Of a DNA stretch of 64,000 nt, positions 46,832-59,000 are shown piece by piece. The position numbers and the translations under genes are program-made. Below the pieces are notes generated by a model. That model saw only the letters and a program-made list of their open reading frames with translations, ran no database searches and was not told the origin of the DNA. The DNA lies in NCBI RefSeq assembly GCF_026420845.1, contig NZ_JAOWCB010000004.1, forward strand, positions 248,001 to 312,000. The letters are read 5' to 3'. The stretch comes from Streptomyces sp. PR69. GTDB lineage: Bacteria > Actinomycetota > Actinomycetes > Streptomycetales > Streptomycetaceae. Position 1 is the first letter of the stretch. The number at the start of each line of letters is the position of its first letter.

Positions 46832-47048
46832 AAGAAGGCCATCGGGGGCTACTGGAAGGGCCGCGTCACCGCCGGCGCCCTGAAGGAGACCGCGGCGGGC
46901 CTGCCCCGCGCCGACTGGCGGCAGCTCGCCGATGCCGTCATGCACGAGGTGGCGACCGGCGACTTCTCGTACTACGACCACGTCCTGGACGCCAGTCTCA
47001 TGGTCGGCGCGATCCCCGCCCGGCACCGCGCCGTCGACGCGAGCAAGA
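46832..47048 (+). pseudogene. metE: N-terminal fragment of metE (B12-independent methionine synthase)
   Basis: 72 codons: KKAIGGYWKGRVTAGALKET, AAGLPRADWRQLADAVMHEV, ATGDFSYYDHVLDASLMVGA, IPARHRAVDASK. This corresponds to about residues 27-98 of MetE. The start codon and the first 26 codons are missing, and the frame leaves homology at 47048. Only a remnant, so B12-independent methionine synthesis is not encoded here. Confidence 0.82.
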
Positions 47049-47183
47049 GACATCCGCCCGCTTCTGGAAGCCCACGGTGTCCCCGCCTCCCCGCCTCAAC
47101 AGCCCGTTTCCGCACACGGGAAGACGTCACCAGGTTCCTCGACCCCGACAAAACCAAGATCAAACCGACGTGTTGTTTCCCGG

Positions 47184-47245
47184 CAAGGGGAGATCGCCGA
47201 GGCGACGTTCACCAGCGCGGATCGCGTCCGGGACGTGATCCACAT
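47184..47245 (+). pseudogene. Fragment of an IS630-family transposase
   Basis: QGEIAEATFTSADRVRDVIH matches the helix-turn-helix segment of IS630-type transposases. About 20 codons only, no ends visible. It may mark the event that scrambled this stretch. 47049-47183 shows no recognisable gene. Confidence 0.5.
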
Positions 47246-47304
47246 CCGTGCGCACCGCAGCCGCGCGGCCGGCCGCGGAGGGTGGTCCGCCGCCCGGGGC
47301 GCCG

Positions 47305-47430
47305 TCCTGGCACGAGGAGCTCCGGGGCCGCACGGTCGTCGTGAAGCTCGGTGGCAACGCGATGGTGGACGAGACGCTTGTGAAGCGTTCGCCCGCGATG
47401 CCGTGGAGCTGCGGCACGCCAGCCTGCTCG
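47305..47430 (+). pseudogene. argB: Fragment of argB (acetylglutamate kinase), frameshifted
   Basis: WHEELRGRTVVVKLGGNAMV with DETLVK is the start of acetylglutamate kinase (KxGGNAM nucleotide loop). After one base shift EAFARDAVELRHA continues. Nothing further of the kinase follows. 47431-47570 shows no gene. Confidence 0.65.
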
Positions 47431-47570
47431 CGGGCACCGCGCGCTCACGGCCGGCCGGTGTCGTGGCCGGCCGTGAGCGAGGACCGCTGAAACCTGCTCA
47501 GCGCCGCGGCCGGGGCGGTGCGGTGCGGTGGCCGAGCCGGGACGCGCCCTGCCCGCCTCCGACCGTCGGA

Positions 47571-48668
47571 TCACCCGCCCGGGCGGCCCCGGCGGTGGGA
47601 GGCCAGGGCCAGGTTCTCGAGCAGCGGGATGGTGCGGGACCAGCCGAGGCAGGAGTCGGTGACGCTCACGTCAGGGCGCAGCGCCTGGGCGTCGGGGTCC
47701 TGCCTCCCGTCGGACAGATAGGACTCGATCATGACGCCGGCCAGGGAGGGGTCGCCGTCGGTGATCTGCTGGGCGAGGTCGGCGACCACGGCCGGCTGAC
47801 GGTTGTGGTCCTTGCCGCTGTTGCCGTGGGAGGCGTCGACCACGATGCGCTGCGGGAGGCCGGACGCGGCGAGGGCCGAGCGGGCTTGCGCGATGCTCTC
47901 CCGGTCGTAGTTGGGGAGGGGACCGCCCCGGAGGACCAGGTGGGCGTCGGGGTTTCCGGTGCTCTGGAGGGTGGTGAGGCGGCCGTCGGAGGAAAGGCCG
48001 GGAAGGGTGTGCGGGTGGGCGGCGGCCTGGACGGCTGCGATCGCGGTGTCGGTACTGCCGGAGACGCAGTTCTTCATGCCGACCGGCATGGGGAGCCAGG
48101 AGGCCAGGTGGCGGTGGGGCTGGCTGGCGACGGTGCGCGCACCGATGGCGGCCCACGACACCGTGTCCGCCACGTACGGGGCGAGGGCGGGGTCCACGAA
48201 CTCGTACGCCAGGGGCAGACCGGTGGCGGCCGCCTCCGTCAGGAAGGACCGCCCGAGGTGCAGCCCCCCGGCCAGATCGCCCTTGCCGTCGAGGGAGGGG
48301 GAGGTGAGCAGACCGGTCCAGCCGGTGACGGTGCGAGGCTTCTCCAGATAGGCGCGGAGGACGAGGACCAGGTCGTCGGCGAAACGCTCGGCGGCGTCGG
48401 CGAGCAGCGCCGCGTACTCCAGTGCGGCGGTGGTGTGGTGGACCGAGCAGGGCCCGGCGATGACGAGCAGTCGGGGGTCTCGGCGGGCGAGGACGGCGGC
48501 GACGGTGTCGCGGTGCCGGGCGACGGTGTCGGCGGCCGCCGGGGGCAGGGGGTGGGCCGAGGCCAGCTCGGCAGGCGTCGGCAGCGGGTGGGCCGTGGCG
48601 AGATCCGTCGGCGTGGGCAGCGGGCGCACCGCGGCGAGATCGGCCGGTGCGGGCAGGGGACGGGTCAT
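47571..48668 (-). CDS. Type I 3-deoxy-7-phosphoheptulonate (DAHP) synthase
   Basis: 365 aa; condenses PEP and erythrose-4-phosphate in the first shikimate step. LLVIAGPCSVHHTTAALEYA (near residue 67), LRAYLEKPRTVTGWTGLLTS, PVGMKNCVSGSTDTAIAAVQ, VVDASHGNSGKDHNRQPAVV and GVMIESYLSDGRQD are the AroG/AroF signatures. The first 45 residues hold three imperfect copies of PLPTPxDLAxAH, an odd low-complexity leader. Streptomyces normally use a type II enzyme for primary metabolism; a type I copy in a siderophore operon suggests supply of chorismate for 2,3-dihydroxybenzoate. ATGA overlap with the MFS gene. Confidence 0.92.
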   Translation of the reverse strand: MTRPLPAPADLAAVRPLPTPTDLATAHPLPTPAELASAHPLPPAAADTVARHRDTVAAVLARRDPRLLVIAGPCSVHHTTAALEYAALLADAAERFADDLVLVLRAYLEKPRTVTGWTGLLTSPSLDGKGDLAGGLHLGRSFLTEAAATGLPLAYEFVDPALAPYVADTVSWAAIGARTVASQPHRHLASWLPMPVGMKNCVSGSTDTAIAAVQAAAHPHTLPGLSSDGRLTTLQSTGNPDAHLVLRGGPLPNYDRESIAQARSALAASGLPQRIVVDASHGNSGKDHNRQPAVVADLAQQITDGDPSLAGVMIESYLSDGRQDPDAQALRPDVSVTDSCLGWSRTIPLLENLALASHRRGRPGG

Positions 48669-50065
48669 GACTTCCTCACGTGGGTACGGGGCAGCCTCGT
48701 GGCCCCGGCGGCGGCGAGCAGGCAGAAACCGAGCACCCACCAGAAGGTGTCGGCGAACGCCCGGGAGATGTCCGGGCCTCGGGCGGCCAGCCGGTCCTGC
48801 AGGACCACGGCGAGAGCCGCGGTGCCGACCGAGCCGCCGACGGTGTTGAGCAGGTTGAGCGCTCCCGACGCGCGCGGGAGGTGTTCGGGCTCGATCCGGC
48901 TGTAGACGATGTTCATGACGGGCGCGCCGATCATCGCCATTCCGACACCGCGGACCACGAGTGCCGAGGCGATGACCACGTCCGGGAGTCCGTGGCCGAG
49001 CCAGGTGAACGGGACCGTGCCCGCGAGGATCAGCGCGATGCCGGTGACCACCAGGGTCCGCGGAACGACCGTGTCGATGGTGCGGTTGACCAGGACGGAC
49101 CCGGCCGCCGCGCCCAGTCCCTGGGGGGCGAGCAGCAGTCCGGCCTCCCAGGCCGACAGTCCGCGGCCGGTCTGGAAGTACAGCGGCAGCAGGAACATCG
49201 TGCCGAACACCGACGCCCCCAGGACCAGCAGCGCCAGGGCGGCGGCGCCGAACGGCGGCCGGGCGAACAGCCGGGGGTCGACTAGCGGTGCGCGGCGGGT
49301 CCTCAGCCCGTGCACGGTGAAGGCGACCAGCATCGCCAGGCCCGCCGTCACGGCGAGTGCGGCCGGCAGGGTGCGGCCGTGGGCCACCTCGGTCAGCCCC
49401 AGCACCAGCACGGCAAGGCCGGGCGAGAGCAATGCGGCCCCCCGCAGGTCGAACGCCGTCCGACGGTCCGACGGCGGCACGGCGGGCACATGGCGGCGGG
49501 CCAGCAGGAAAGCGGCCGCACCGATGGGCAGGTTGACCAGGAACAGCCACGGCCAGGGCGCCACCGCGAGGAGGGAACCGCCCACCAGCGGGCCGAGCAC
49601 CGGCGACAGCAGCGGCACGACCGCGACGATGCTGATCACCCGCCCGGTGCGGCCGGGGCCCGCGACGCGGGCCAGGAGGGCCTGCCCGGTGGCGGGCAGC
49701 AGCCCGCCACCGAGGCCCTGGACGACCCGGAACACGATCAGGCTGGTCGCCGACCAGGCCACCGCGCACAGCGCCGACCCGAGCAGGAACACCCCCACCG
49801 CGGCGAGCCAGGTGCGGCGGCCGCCGAACCGGTCGGCGAGCCAACCGGACGCGGGCACGGCGGCGACGACGGCCAGCAGATAGGCGGTGGTGATCCACTG
49901 GATCTCGGTGACTCCGGCGCCGAACTCCTCGGCCAGCGTGTCGATGCCGACGCTGACGATCGTGGCGTCGATGGTGGCCATGAAGGTGCCGAGGACCAGG
50001 ATGAACGCGATCCGAAGCAGTCCGCGGTCGACCCTCTCGGCCTGCGGGGCGAGGTCCTTGCTCAT
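48665..50065 (-). CDS. MFS transporter (DHA2-type), probable siderophore exporter
   Basis: 466-aa major facilitator with about 14 hydrophobic segments. Motif A is [14 protein letters not shown], motif C-like stretch [11 protein letters not shown], and the N-terminal [20 protein letters not shown] is typical of EmrB/QacA relatives. Start (ATG 50065) and stop overlap the NRPS and DAHP synthase genes by 4 bp each, so it is made together with the siderophore synthetase and most likely secretes its product. Confidence 0.92.
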   Translation of the reverse strand: MSKDLAPQAERVDRGLLRIAFILVLGTFMATIDATIVSVGIDTLAEEFGAGVTEIQWITTAYLLAVVAAVPASGWLADRFGGRRTWLAAVGVFLLGSALCAVAWSATSLIVFRVVQGLGGGLLPATGQALLARVAGPGRTGRVISIVAVVPLLSPVLGPLVGGSLLAVAPWPWLFLVNLPIGAAAFLLARRHVPAVPPSDRRTAFDLRGAALLSPGLAVLVLGLTEVAHGRTLPAALAVTAGLAMLVAFTVHGLRTRRAPLVDPRLFARPPFGAAALALLVLGASVFGTMFLLPLYFQTGRGLSAWEAGLLLAPQGLGAAAGSVLVNRTIDTVVPRTLVVTGIALILAGTVPFTWLGHGLPDVVIASALVVRGVGMAMIGAPVMNIVYSRIEPEHLPRASGALNLLNTVGGSVGTAALAVVLQDRLAARGPDISRAFADTFWWVLGFCLLAAAGATRLPRTHVRKS

Positions 50066-53000
50066 CGGCGCTCCAGGAGGCCGCGCACGTCGTCGTCGAG
50101 GTGGGCGCCCAGGGTGCGGAGCAGGTCGAGGAGCTCCTCGGCGAGCCCGTCGACGTCCACCCCGGCCCGGTGGGCGAGCACCCCGGTCCAGCCGTCGCCG
50201 TCGGGCATGACGGTCAGTGTCACCGGGTGGTGCGTGGCCTCGCGGAACCGGGTTCCGACGACGGTGAGTCCGGGGGCGGGTTCGCGCAGCCGGTCCGGAT
50301 CGACCGGGTAGTTCTCGAACACCACGAGGCTGTCGAACAGCCTGCGGCGCCCGGTCAGCCGTTCCAGATCGGTCAGGGCGACGTGGTGGTGCTCCACCAG
50401 TGCCCGCTGCCTGGCCTGCAGGTCGTGGAGCGTGTCGGCCAGGGTGCCCGCGAGCCGTGCGCGCACCGGGACGGTGTTGGCCAGCAGGCCGATGATCTCC
50501 TCGACGCCCTCCAGCTCCGGGGGCCGGCAGGAGACCATCGCGCCGAAGCAGACGTCCGCGCGGCCGGACCTGCGCGCGAGCAGCACCGACCAGGCGCCCT
50601 GCACCAGGGTGTTCCGGGTGAGGCCGCGCTGCGCGGCGAGCTCGGACAGCTCGGCCACCAGCGCCGCGTCGAAACCGATGACCGCGGGTTCCTGCCAGGT
50701 GGGCCCGGGTTCCCGGGCGCCCAGGTAGTCCCCTTCGGGCAGACCGTCCAGCTCGGCTGCCCAGGGGGCGAGGGCGGGCTCGTGGTCGGCGCGCCAGCGC
50801 AGGTAGTCGGCGAACGGCACGGGGTCGGGCAGGCCGGGTTCCCCGCCGCCCAGGCGCGCGGTGTACAGGGCGAACAGCTCGGTGAGGATGCGCGGCGCCG
50901 ACCAGCCGTCGGAGAGCACGTGATGGCTGGTCAGGACCAGGTCCGCGAGCTCGGGGGCGCGCCGGATCACGGTCAGGCGGAACAGCGGCCCCGCGGCGAG
51001 GTCGAACGGCTCGGCCAGGTCGGCCGCCAGCACCTCCTCCGCCGGCCCGTCGGACACGCGGAACTCCGGCCGGGCCGCCTCCGGGATCACCGCGAGGTCG
51101 GCGGGGAACACGGCGCCCAGGTTCGGGTGGCGGGCCAGCAGGTCGGCGCCGGCGGCGCGCAGTGCGTCGAGGTCGAGCGGCCCGGCCAGGGAGAACGCCG
51201 ACTGCACGGTGTACGGGTCCGGGCGCTCCGTGCGTGAGTGCCGCAGCATCACCTCCTGCAGCGGGGTGAGCGGTTGCACCTCGGCGACCGGGCGTTCGCC
51301 GTCGAGCGCCCGGATCTCCGGCGCGGCGGCGGTACGCAGCAGCGCGGTCCGCAGGTGCTCGGCCAGGTCCTCGATCTCGGCGGCGGTGAACAGTGCGGAC
51401 GGCCAGGTGACGCGGATCCCGAGCGCGTCGTCGCGTACGAGGGCGTTGACCATCAGGCTGTGCGGCAGGGGAAGCGCGCCGGCGCCGCCCGAGCCGAGCG
51501 GGTCGGCGTCCGGCGGCGTCTGCCACGGCGTCTCCTCGGTGGGGGCGCCGGGGAACTGGCCGAGGTAGTTCCAGGCGATCTCCGGCCGCACCGGGTCCAG
51601 CAGACCTACGGTGGTGAGGATGCCGTGGCCGAGGCCGTCGCCCTGGGCGCGCAGCCGCTCCGCGACGCCCTTCACGTCGTCGTCGGCGTCGAGCCGTACC
51701 GGGTGGACGGCGGTGAACCAGCCGACGGTCTGCGACAGGTCGACCTGCGGCGGGCGCCCGTGGCTCTCCAGCGCGACGAGCAGCTCCCGCGTGCCGCGCC
51801 AGGCCCGTACCGCCTGGGCGAGCGCCGAGAGCAGCACGGCGTCCGGTGTGGTGCGGTGGGCGGCGGGCAGGGTCGTGATCAGGGCGCGGGTGGCGTCGGC
51901 GTCGAGCCGGATCTCGTGGTGCGCCGCGGTGGCCACGGTGTCCCGGGCGGGGTCGAGGGGCCGGGTGAGCGCCGGTGTGGCGGTCATCCGCTGCCAGTGC
52001 GGCAGTTCGGCCCGCCGGTCGGCGTCGCGCAGGGAGCGGGCCCAGCCGAGGAACGACTGGCCGTGCCGGGTCAGCGACCCACCGGAGTAGGCGTGCTGGA
52101 CGTCGTCCAGCAGGACGCGCCAGGACACGCCGTCGACGACCAGGTGGTGGGCGATCAGGACGAGCCTGCCCGGCCGGGCGGGGCCGGCGTCCACCCACAG
52201 CGCGCGCAGCAGCGGGCCGGTGCGCGGATCCATCGTGTCCCGGGCCTGAGCGGTCCAGGCGTCGACCTGGGCCCGCGGTTCGTCGTCCGCCGGTACGCGG
52301 GTCAGCACGTCGGCCGCCGTCACGGTGCCGACCGGAGGGATGCGCAACACGGTGTCGCCGTCGGCGAGGTGGGCGCGCAGCACGTCGTGCCGGGCCAGCA
52401 CCGCGTCGAGCGCGGCCCCCCAGGCCGCCTCGTCGCCGCCCGGGGGCACGCAGAGCTCCACCCACTGGCAGAAGCCGTCCGCGGCGGTCCCGGCGCGGTG
52501 CAGCAGGTCCCGCATGATCGGCGTCAGCGGCGCGTCGCCGACCGCGGGAGCCTCGCCGTCGCCGAGGGTGCGGGCCCGCGCCGCGATCCCGGCGACCGTC
52601 TCTCCCCCGAACACGTCCCGCGCGGTCAGGCCCAGCCCCCGGCGACGGGCCCGGGACACCACCTGCAGCGCCACGATGCTGTCTCCGCCGATGGCGAAGA
52701 AGTCGTCGTCGGGTCCGATGTCGTCGCTGCCGAGGACGTCCCGGAACACGCCGAGCAGCACCGCTTCGGTCTCGGTGGCGGGTTCGCGCCGCGCGGTGGC
52801 GGCGGTCTCCGGGGCCGGCAGCGCGGCGGTGTCGAGCTTGCCGCCGGGGCTCAGCGGCAGCCGGTCGAGGGTGACGAGAGCGGTGGGGACCATGTGGTCG
52901 GGCAGCTCCGCGGCCAGGTGGGCGCGCAGCCGCTCGGTGTCCGGGGCGGCGCCGTCGGCCGGGATGACATATCCGACGAGCCTGCCGTCGCGCACGATCA

Positions 53001-56000
53001 CGGCGCTGGCGCGCACGTCGGGGTGGCGTGTCAGGGCGGACTCGATCTCGCCCAGCTCGACCCGGAAGCCGCGGACCTTGACCTGGTGGTCGACGCGGCC
53101 GAGGAACACGAGGTGCCCGTCCGCCCGCCATCGTACGCGGTCGCCGGTGCGGTACATCCGCTCGCCGGGAGGGCCGTACGGGTCGGCGACGAAGGCCGCG
53201 GCGGTCAGGGCGGGGCGGCCGAGGTAGCCCCGGGCCAGGCTCGGTCCGGCGAGGTACAGCTCGCCCGTCACGCCTACGCCGACCGGCTGGAGCCCGCCGT
53301 CGAGCACGTAGGCGCGGACGTTCGGGTCGGGGCGGCCGATGGGCAGCGGACCGGCGTCGTCGGCCTCGTCGGGGTCGTAGCGCCAGGTCACGGCGTTGAT
53401 GGTGACCTCGGTCGGCCCGTAGGCGTTGAAGAGCGCCCTGCGGCCGGCGCCCCAGCGCCGGGCCAGTTCGGGGTCGAGGCGCTCGGCTCCGACGACGAAG
53501 AACACGTCGGGGTGGACCGTGCGGTCGTCGGGCATGGCGGCCAGGAACGACGGCAGCAGGTTCACTCCGGTCACCCGGTGCTCCGCGATGTAGTCGAGCA
53601 GTTCGTCGCCGGGTACGCGCACCTCCTCGGGAGCGATCACGGACGTGCCGCCGGACAGCAGCGGCACCATGGTCTGCCAGAACGCGACGTCGAAGCTGGT
53701 CGACGCGAAGTGCAGGTAGCGGTCGTGCTCGGTGACGCCGACGACCTCTTCCTGGAGGGCGATCAGGTCGGGCACGCCGCGGTGGGTCAGCCCGACTCCC
53801 TTGGGCCGCCCCGTGGTGCCCGAGGTGTAGATGACGTACGCGAGGGCGTCGTCGGTGAGACCGGCGCGTGCCCCGGCCGGGTCGGTGTCCGGCGCGGAGG
53901 CGAGCGTGGCCGGTTCGTCCAGCCGCAGTACGGGGACCTCGCGGTCGACGGGCAGTTCGGCTCCGGTCGTCACGACGGCGGCCGGTGCGATGTCGTCGAA
54001 CATGTAGGCGAGCCGGTCCCGCGGGTAGGCGGCGTCCATCGGCACGTACACGGCACCGGCCTTGGCCACGCCGAACAGCGCCACCGTCATCTCGATGTCG
54101 CGCCCCAGCAGTACCGCCACCGGGTCCTGGGGCCGCACCCCGCGCTCGATCAGCGCGTGGGCGAGCCGGTTCGCCTGCCGGTCCAGTTCGGCGTAGCTGA
54201 GGCTGCGGTCGCGGCAGACCAGGGCTTCCGCGTCCGGCTTGCGGCGCACCCAGCCGGCGAACTCGTCCAGCCAGTGACCGCGTGCCCTGGCGGGCACGAC
54301 GTCGGTACCGGTGCGGAGCATGCGCTGCCGCTCGTCGGGGTCGAGCGCGGGCAGGGCGACGGCGGGCCGCGCGGGGTCGTCGACGATCTCCCGCAGCAGA
54401 TTGTGCAGCCAGCGGCCGTAGTCGCGCACGGTCGCCTCGGCGAAGGCGCGCGGCTGGTAGCCGAGGCCGATGGTGATCTCGTCGTCGGGGATCACGATCA
54501 CGGTCAGCGCGTAGTGGGTGGCGTCGGTGATGTCCACCCCGGCCAGGTCGAGGCCGGGGGCGAGCGGGGTGCGCTTCCGGCTGGACAGCGGGAAGTTCTC
54601 CATCACCAGCATGGTGTCGAAGAGTTCCCCGACGCCCACCGCCCGCTGGATCTCGGGGAGTCCGACGTGGTGGTGCTCCGCCAGGGCGACGCTCTCGGCG
54701 TGCACGTCCGCCAGGAGGTCCCGCGCGGTCTGGTCCTGGGTGTGCCGGACGCGGACCGGGATGGTGGTGCCGAGCTGGCCGATCATCGACTCGACGCCGT
54801 CGACCTCGGAGGGCCGCCCGGACACCGGGCAGCCGAACACGACGTCGCGGCTCCCGGTGAGCCTGCCGAGGAGCAGGCCCCAGGCCGTCTGGAGCACCGT
54901 GGTCAGGGTGACGCCCTGCTCGCGGGCGAAGGTGCGCAGCCGGTCGCTGAACTCCCGGCCCAGCCCGACCGTCACGCGGCCGGGCCGCTCGACGCCGGTC
55001 CCGGCGCTCGCCGGTGCCAGCCGCGTCGCGTCGTCGACTCCGGCCAGCGCGTCCCGCCACGCGTCCAGGGACGCGCGGCGGTCCCGGCCGGCCAGCCACC
55101 GGAAGTACTCCGACAGCGCCGGGGCGGCGGGCGCGGCGGGGCCGCCCCCGAGCTCGGCGTAGAGGGCGAGCAGGGTGCGGCCGACCAGCGGCATCGACCA
55201 GCCGTCGAGCAGGGCGTGGTGGTTGGTGATCACCAGCTTGTGCTCGGCGGGGCCGACCCGGGAGAGCAGGAAGCGGATCAGCGGCGGCCTGGCCGGGTCG
55301 AAGGGGCGCTCCAGTTCGGCGCGGGCGGCCTCGGGGAAGCGGTCGTCGCACCGCCAGTCCAGGACGGTGTCGGCGGGGACCACCTGCACCACGTCGTCGC
55401 CGGCCTGGGCGAGGTACACGCGCAGGGCGGGGTGGCGGCGCAGCAGTTCTCGGGCGGCCTCGGCCATCCGGTCCGGGTCGAGTTCGCCGACCAGGGTGGT
55501 CACGGCCTGGACGACGTAGACGTCGGTGTCGCGGTCGTCGCGGACCAGGGTGTGGAAGGAGAGTCCGACCTGGAGCGGGGTGGCGGGCAGGACGTCGGCG
55601 ATGCGGTCTGCGGCGGCGTCTTCGAGGGCGTCGACAGCGGCCTGGTCGAGGTCGACCAGCGGCAGGTCCGACGGGGTGAGGCCGCCCGCGGTGTGGCGCG
55701 CGTGGGCGGCGAGCGCGTCCAGCGCGGCGGCCCAGGCCGTCTGCAGGTCCGCCACCGCTTCGGGGCCGAGCACCCCGGTCGCTGCCGTCCACTCGACGGC
55801 GAGCCGGGGCGCGCCCTCCTCGTGGACGAAGCAGTTCAGGGCCAGTACCTGTTCCAGGGCCTTGGTGCCGGGTTCGGTCACCGAGAAGGCGTCCCGCTCC
55901 GGCAGCTGCCATCCGGCGCCGGGCAGCGCCGCGAACCGGCCGAGGTAGTTGAGCAGCACGTCCGGCGGCGGGGTGGCGGACAGTTCGGGGCCGGCCACCG

Positions 56001-59000
56001 GGTCGAGGGACCGCAGGACGCCGTAGCCGAGGCCGCCGCCGGGGACGCCCCGCTTGGCCTCCTTGGCCGCGCGCAGCACCTGCCGCACGTCGCCGGCCGT
56101 GGGGACGCGGACCGGGTACTCGCTGGTGAACCAGCCGACCGTACGGGACAGGTCGAGGTGTTCGCGGCCGTGGCCCTCCATCGTGACGGTCACCGCCTCG
56201 CCGGTCAGGCCCCGGTCCCGCAGCGCGAGCACGAGCGCGGCCAGCAGCACCTCGTCGACGCCTGCCCGGTACGCCGCGGGCAGGGTGGTCAGCAGTGCCT
56301 CGGTGACCTCGGGCGTGGCCAGGGTGACGGAGCGGTGGGCGGTGGACACGGTGTCCCGCTTCTGGTCGAGCGGGCGAGCGCCCAGCCGCGACGCGGAGTC
56401 GAGTGCGGCCTGCCAGTGGGCGAGTTCGCCGCGTCGTGCCCCGGTCCTGCCCTGCTCGGCGAGGAGTGCCGCGTGCCGCCGCCAGGACGCCCCGACCGGG
56501 GCGATGGCACCGCCCGTGCAGGCCGTTTGGAGGTCGGGCAGGAGCACCCGCCAGGAGACGCCGTCCATGGCGAGGTGGTGGACGACGACGACCAGGCGGT
56601 CCGCCGTGCCGTCGCCGGTGCGCAGCAGCGCGGCCCGCACCAGGTCGCCCGCGCGGGGGTCGAGTTCCCCGGCGAGGCGCTCCGCGAGGGCGGTCGCGTC
56701 GGTGCCGTGGACTTCGTGGACGACGGCCTGTACGGCTCGCTTCGGCAGCACCTCAAGTCCGTCGTCGCCGACCCGCAGCCGCAGCGCGTCATGGTGGTCG
56801 AGCACGGTCTGCACGCCCGTGACGAGGTCGTCGAGGGCGAGCGCGTCGACCCGCAGGGCCGTCCACTGCGCGTAGCCGGCGACGGTGTCCACGTCGGGGT
56901 GCGGGTCGAGCAGGCCGCGCACGATCGGCGGCGCCGGCACCGGTCCGGTCGGGTCGTCCACGGGCTCGGCCGTGTCGTCCACCAGCGTGGCGGAGGCGGC
57001 CAGGGCGGCGAAGCTGCGGCGCGCCAGCAGGTCCCGCGGGCGCAGCGCGAGCCCCCTCGCCCGCAGCCTGCTGCTGACGGTGATCGCGGTGATGCTGTCG
57101 CCGCCGAGGGTGAAGTAGTCGTCGTCCACGCTGACCCGCTCGACGCCGAGCACCTCGGCGAGGACCTCGCACAGCAGTCGCTCCCGCTCGGTGCGGGGCT
57201 CCCGGCCGCCGCCGGACACCGTGGGCGCGGGCAGGGCGGCGCGGTCGAGCTTGCCGTTGGGCGTGAGCGGCAGCTCGTCGAGCACCACCACGGCCGCGGG
57301 CACCAGGTGGTCGGGCAGCCGCTCGGCCAGGTGGGCGCGCACCGCTTCCGGGGTGGCGGAGGCGGACACGACATAGCCGACCAGCCGCGACGACCGGACG
57401 ATGGCGGCGGCCGCGGTGACCCCGGGGACCGCACCGAGTGCGGCCTCCACCTCGCCGGTCTCCACGCGGTGGCCGCGGATCTTGACCTGGCCGTCGCCGC
57501 GGCCCAGGTACTCCAGGCCGCGGCCGGGCGCCCAGCGCGCCAGGTCGCCCGTGCGGTACATGCGGTCGCCCGGTGCGCCGAACGGGTCGGCGACGAACCG
57601 TTCGGCGGTCGCGCCGGGCCGGCCGAGGTAGCCGCGGGCCAGGTGCGGTCCGGCCAGGTACAGCTCGCCCGCGGTGCCGTGCGGCACCGGCTGCAGGGCG
57701 CTGTCGAGCAGGTAGGTCCGGGTGCCGGCGAGCGGGTGGCCGATCGTCGGCTCGTCGCCGTCGATCCGCGCGGTGCTGCTGGTGACGGACGCCTCGGTCG
57801 GCCCGTACATGTTGCGCGCGGCGATCCCCGACCCGGCGATGCGGCGCCACAGCGCGGGCGGTGTCGCCTCTCCGCCGAGGACGAGCAGGGTGGGCCGGAG
57901 GTCGAGCAGTCCGCCGTCGATCAGGGGTGCGGCCATCGACGGGGTGGTGTCGACGACGTCGATGCCGTCGCGGGCGCAGGCGGCGAGCAGGGCGTCGGCG
58001 TCGCGGGTCGTCTCGGCGTCGTAGACGTGCAGTTCGTGGCCGCAGAGCAGCCAGACCAGGTGCTCGAACGCGGAGTCGAAGGCGAACGAGTACGTGTGGG
58101 CGGCGCGCAGCCGCCTGCCCGCGGCCCGCTCGGCCTCCGCGACGACGGTCGACCGCTGGTGGTGCAGCAGCGCGGCGAGTCCTCCGACCCGGCCGAGCAC
58201 GCCCTTGGGGCGTCCGGTCGAGCCGGAGGTGTGGATGACGTAGGCGAGGTGGTCGGGGTGCCGGGGCTCGGCCAGTTCACCGGCCGTCAGCGGCGTGCCG
58301 GGGAGTCCGGCGGCCTCACGGACGAAGGAGTCCCACGGCAGGCCGGCGACCGATCCGTCGGTGAGGACCAGCGCGGGGCGGGTGTCGTCGACGAGTGCGC
58401 GCAGCCGCTCCGGCGGGTACGCGGCGTCCAGCGGCAGGAAGGCGGCGCCGGCGTCCATCACGGCGAGGAGGGCGGCCACCAGGTCCGCGGAGCGCGGCAG
58501 GGCCAGCGCCACGACGTCGCCCGGCCCGATCCCGCGGGCCCGCAGAGCCCGGGCGAGCCGGTGCACGCGGTCCGCGAGCTCCCCCGCGGACAGCCGGTCC
58601 GCACCGCACACCAGGGCGGTACGCGCGGGATCGGCGGCGACCATGGCGTCGAACGCGGTGGGGACGTCCACGGGGGTGCCGGGCAGGGCGCGCGGCGACC
58701 AGTCGGCCAGGAGCCGGTCCACGTCGCCGGCGAGCGCGATCCGGCCCACGGGCCGGCCGTCGACCAGGTCGGCCAGCAGGGCGCGCAGGCCGGACAGTTT
58801 GCCGTCGACGGCGGCCTGGTCGCTGCTGCGGGCGTCGACCTCGAAGCCGAGCAGCAGCCCGCCGTCGCGCGTTGGCAGGACGCTCAGCCCCATGTCCTCC
58901 GGCGGGCCGCCGGCGACATTGCGCATCACACCGGTGGCCCCGGCGAAGTCGATCGCCAGGTCGAACGCCTTGAGGTTGATGCCGCGTCCGTGCAGCAGCG

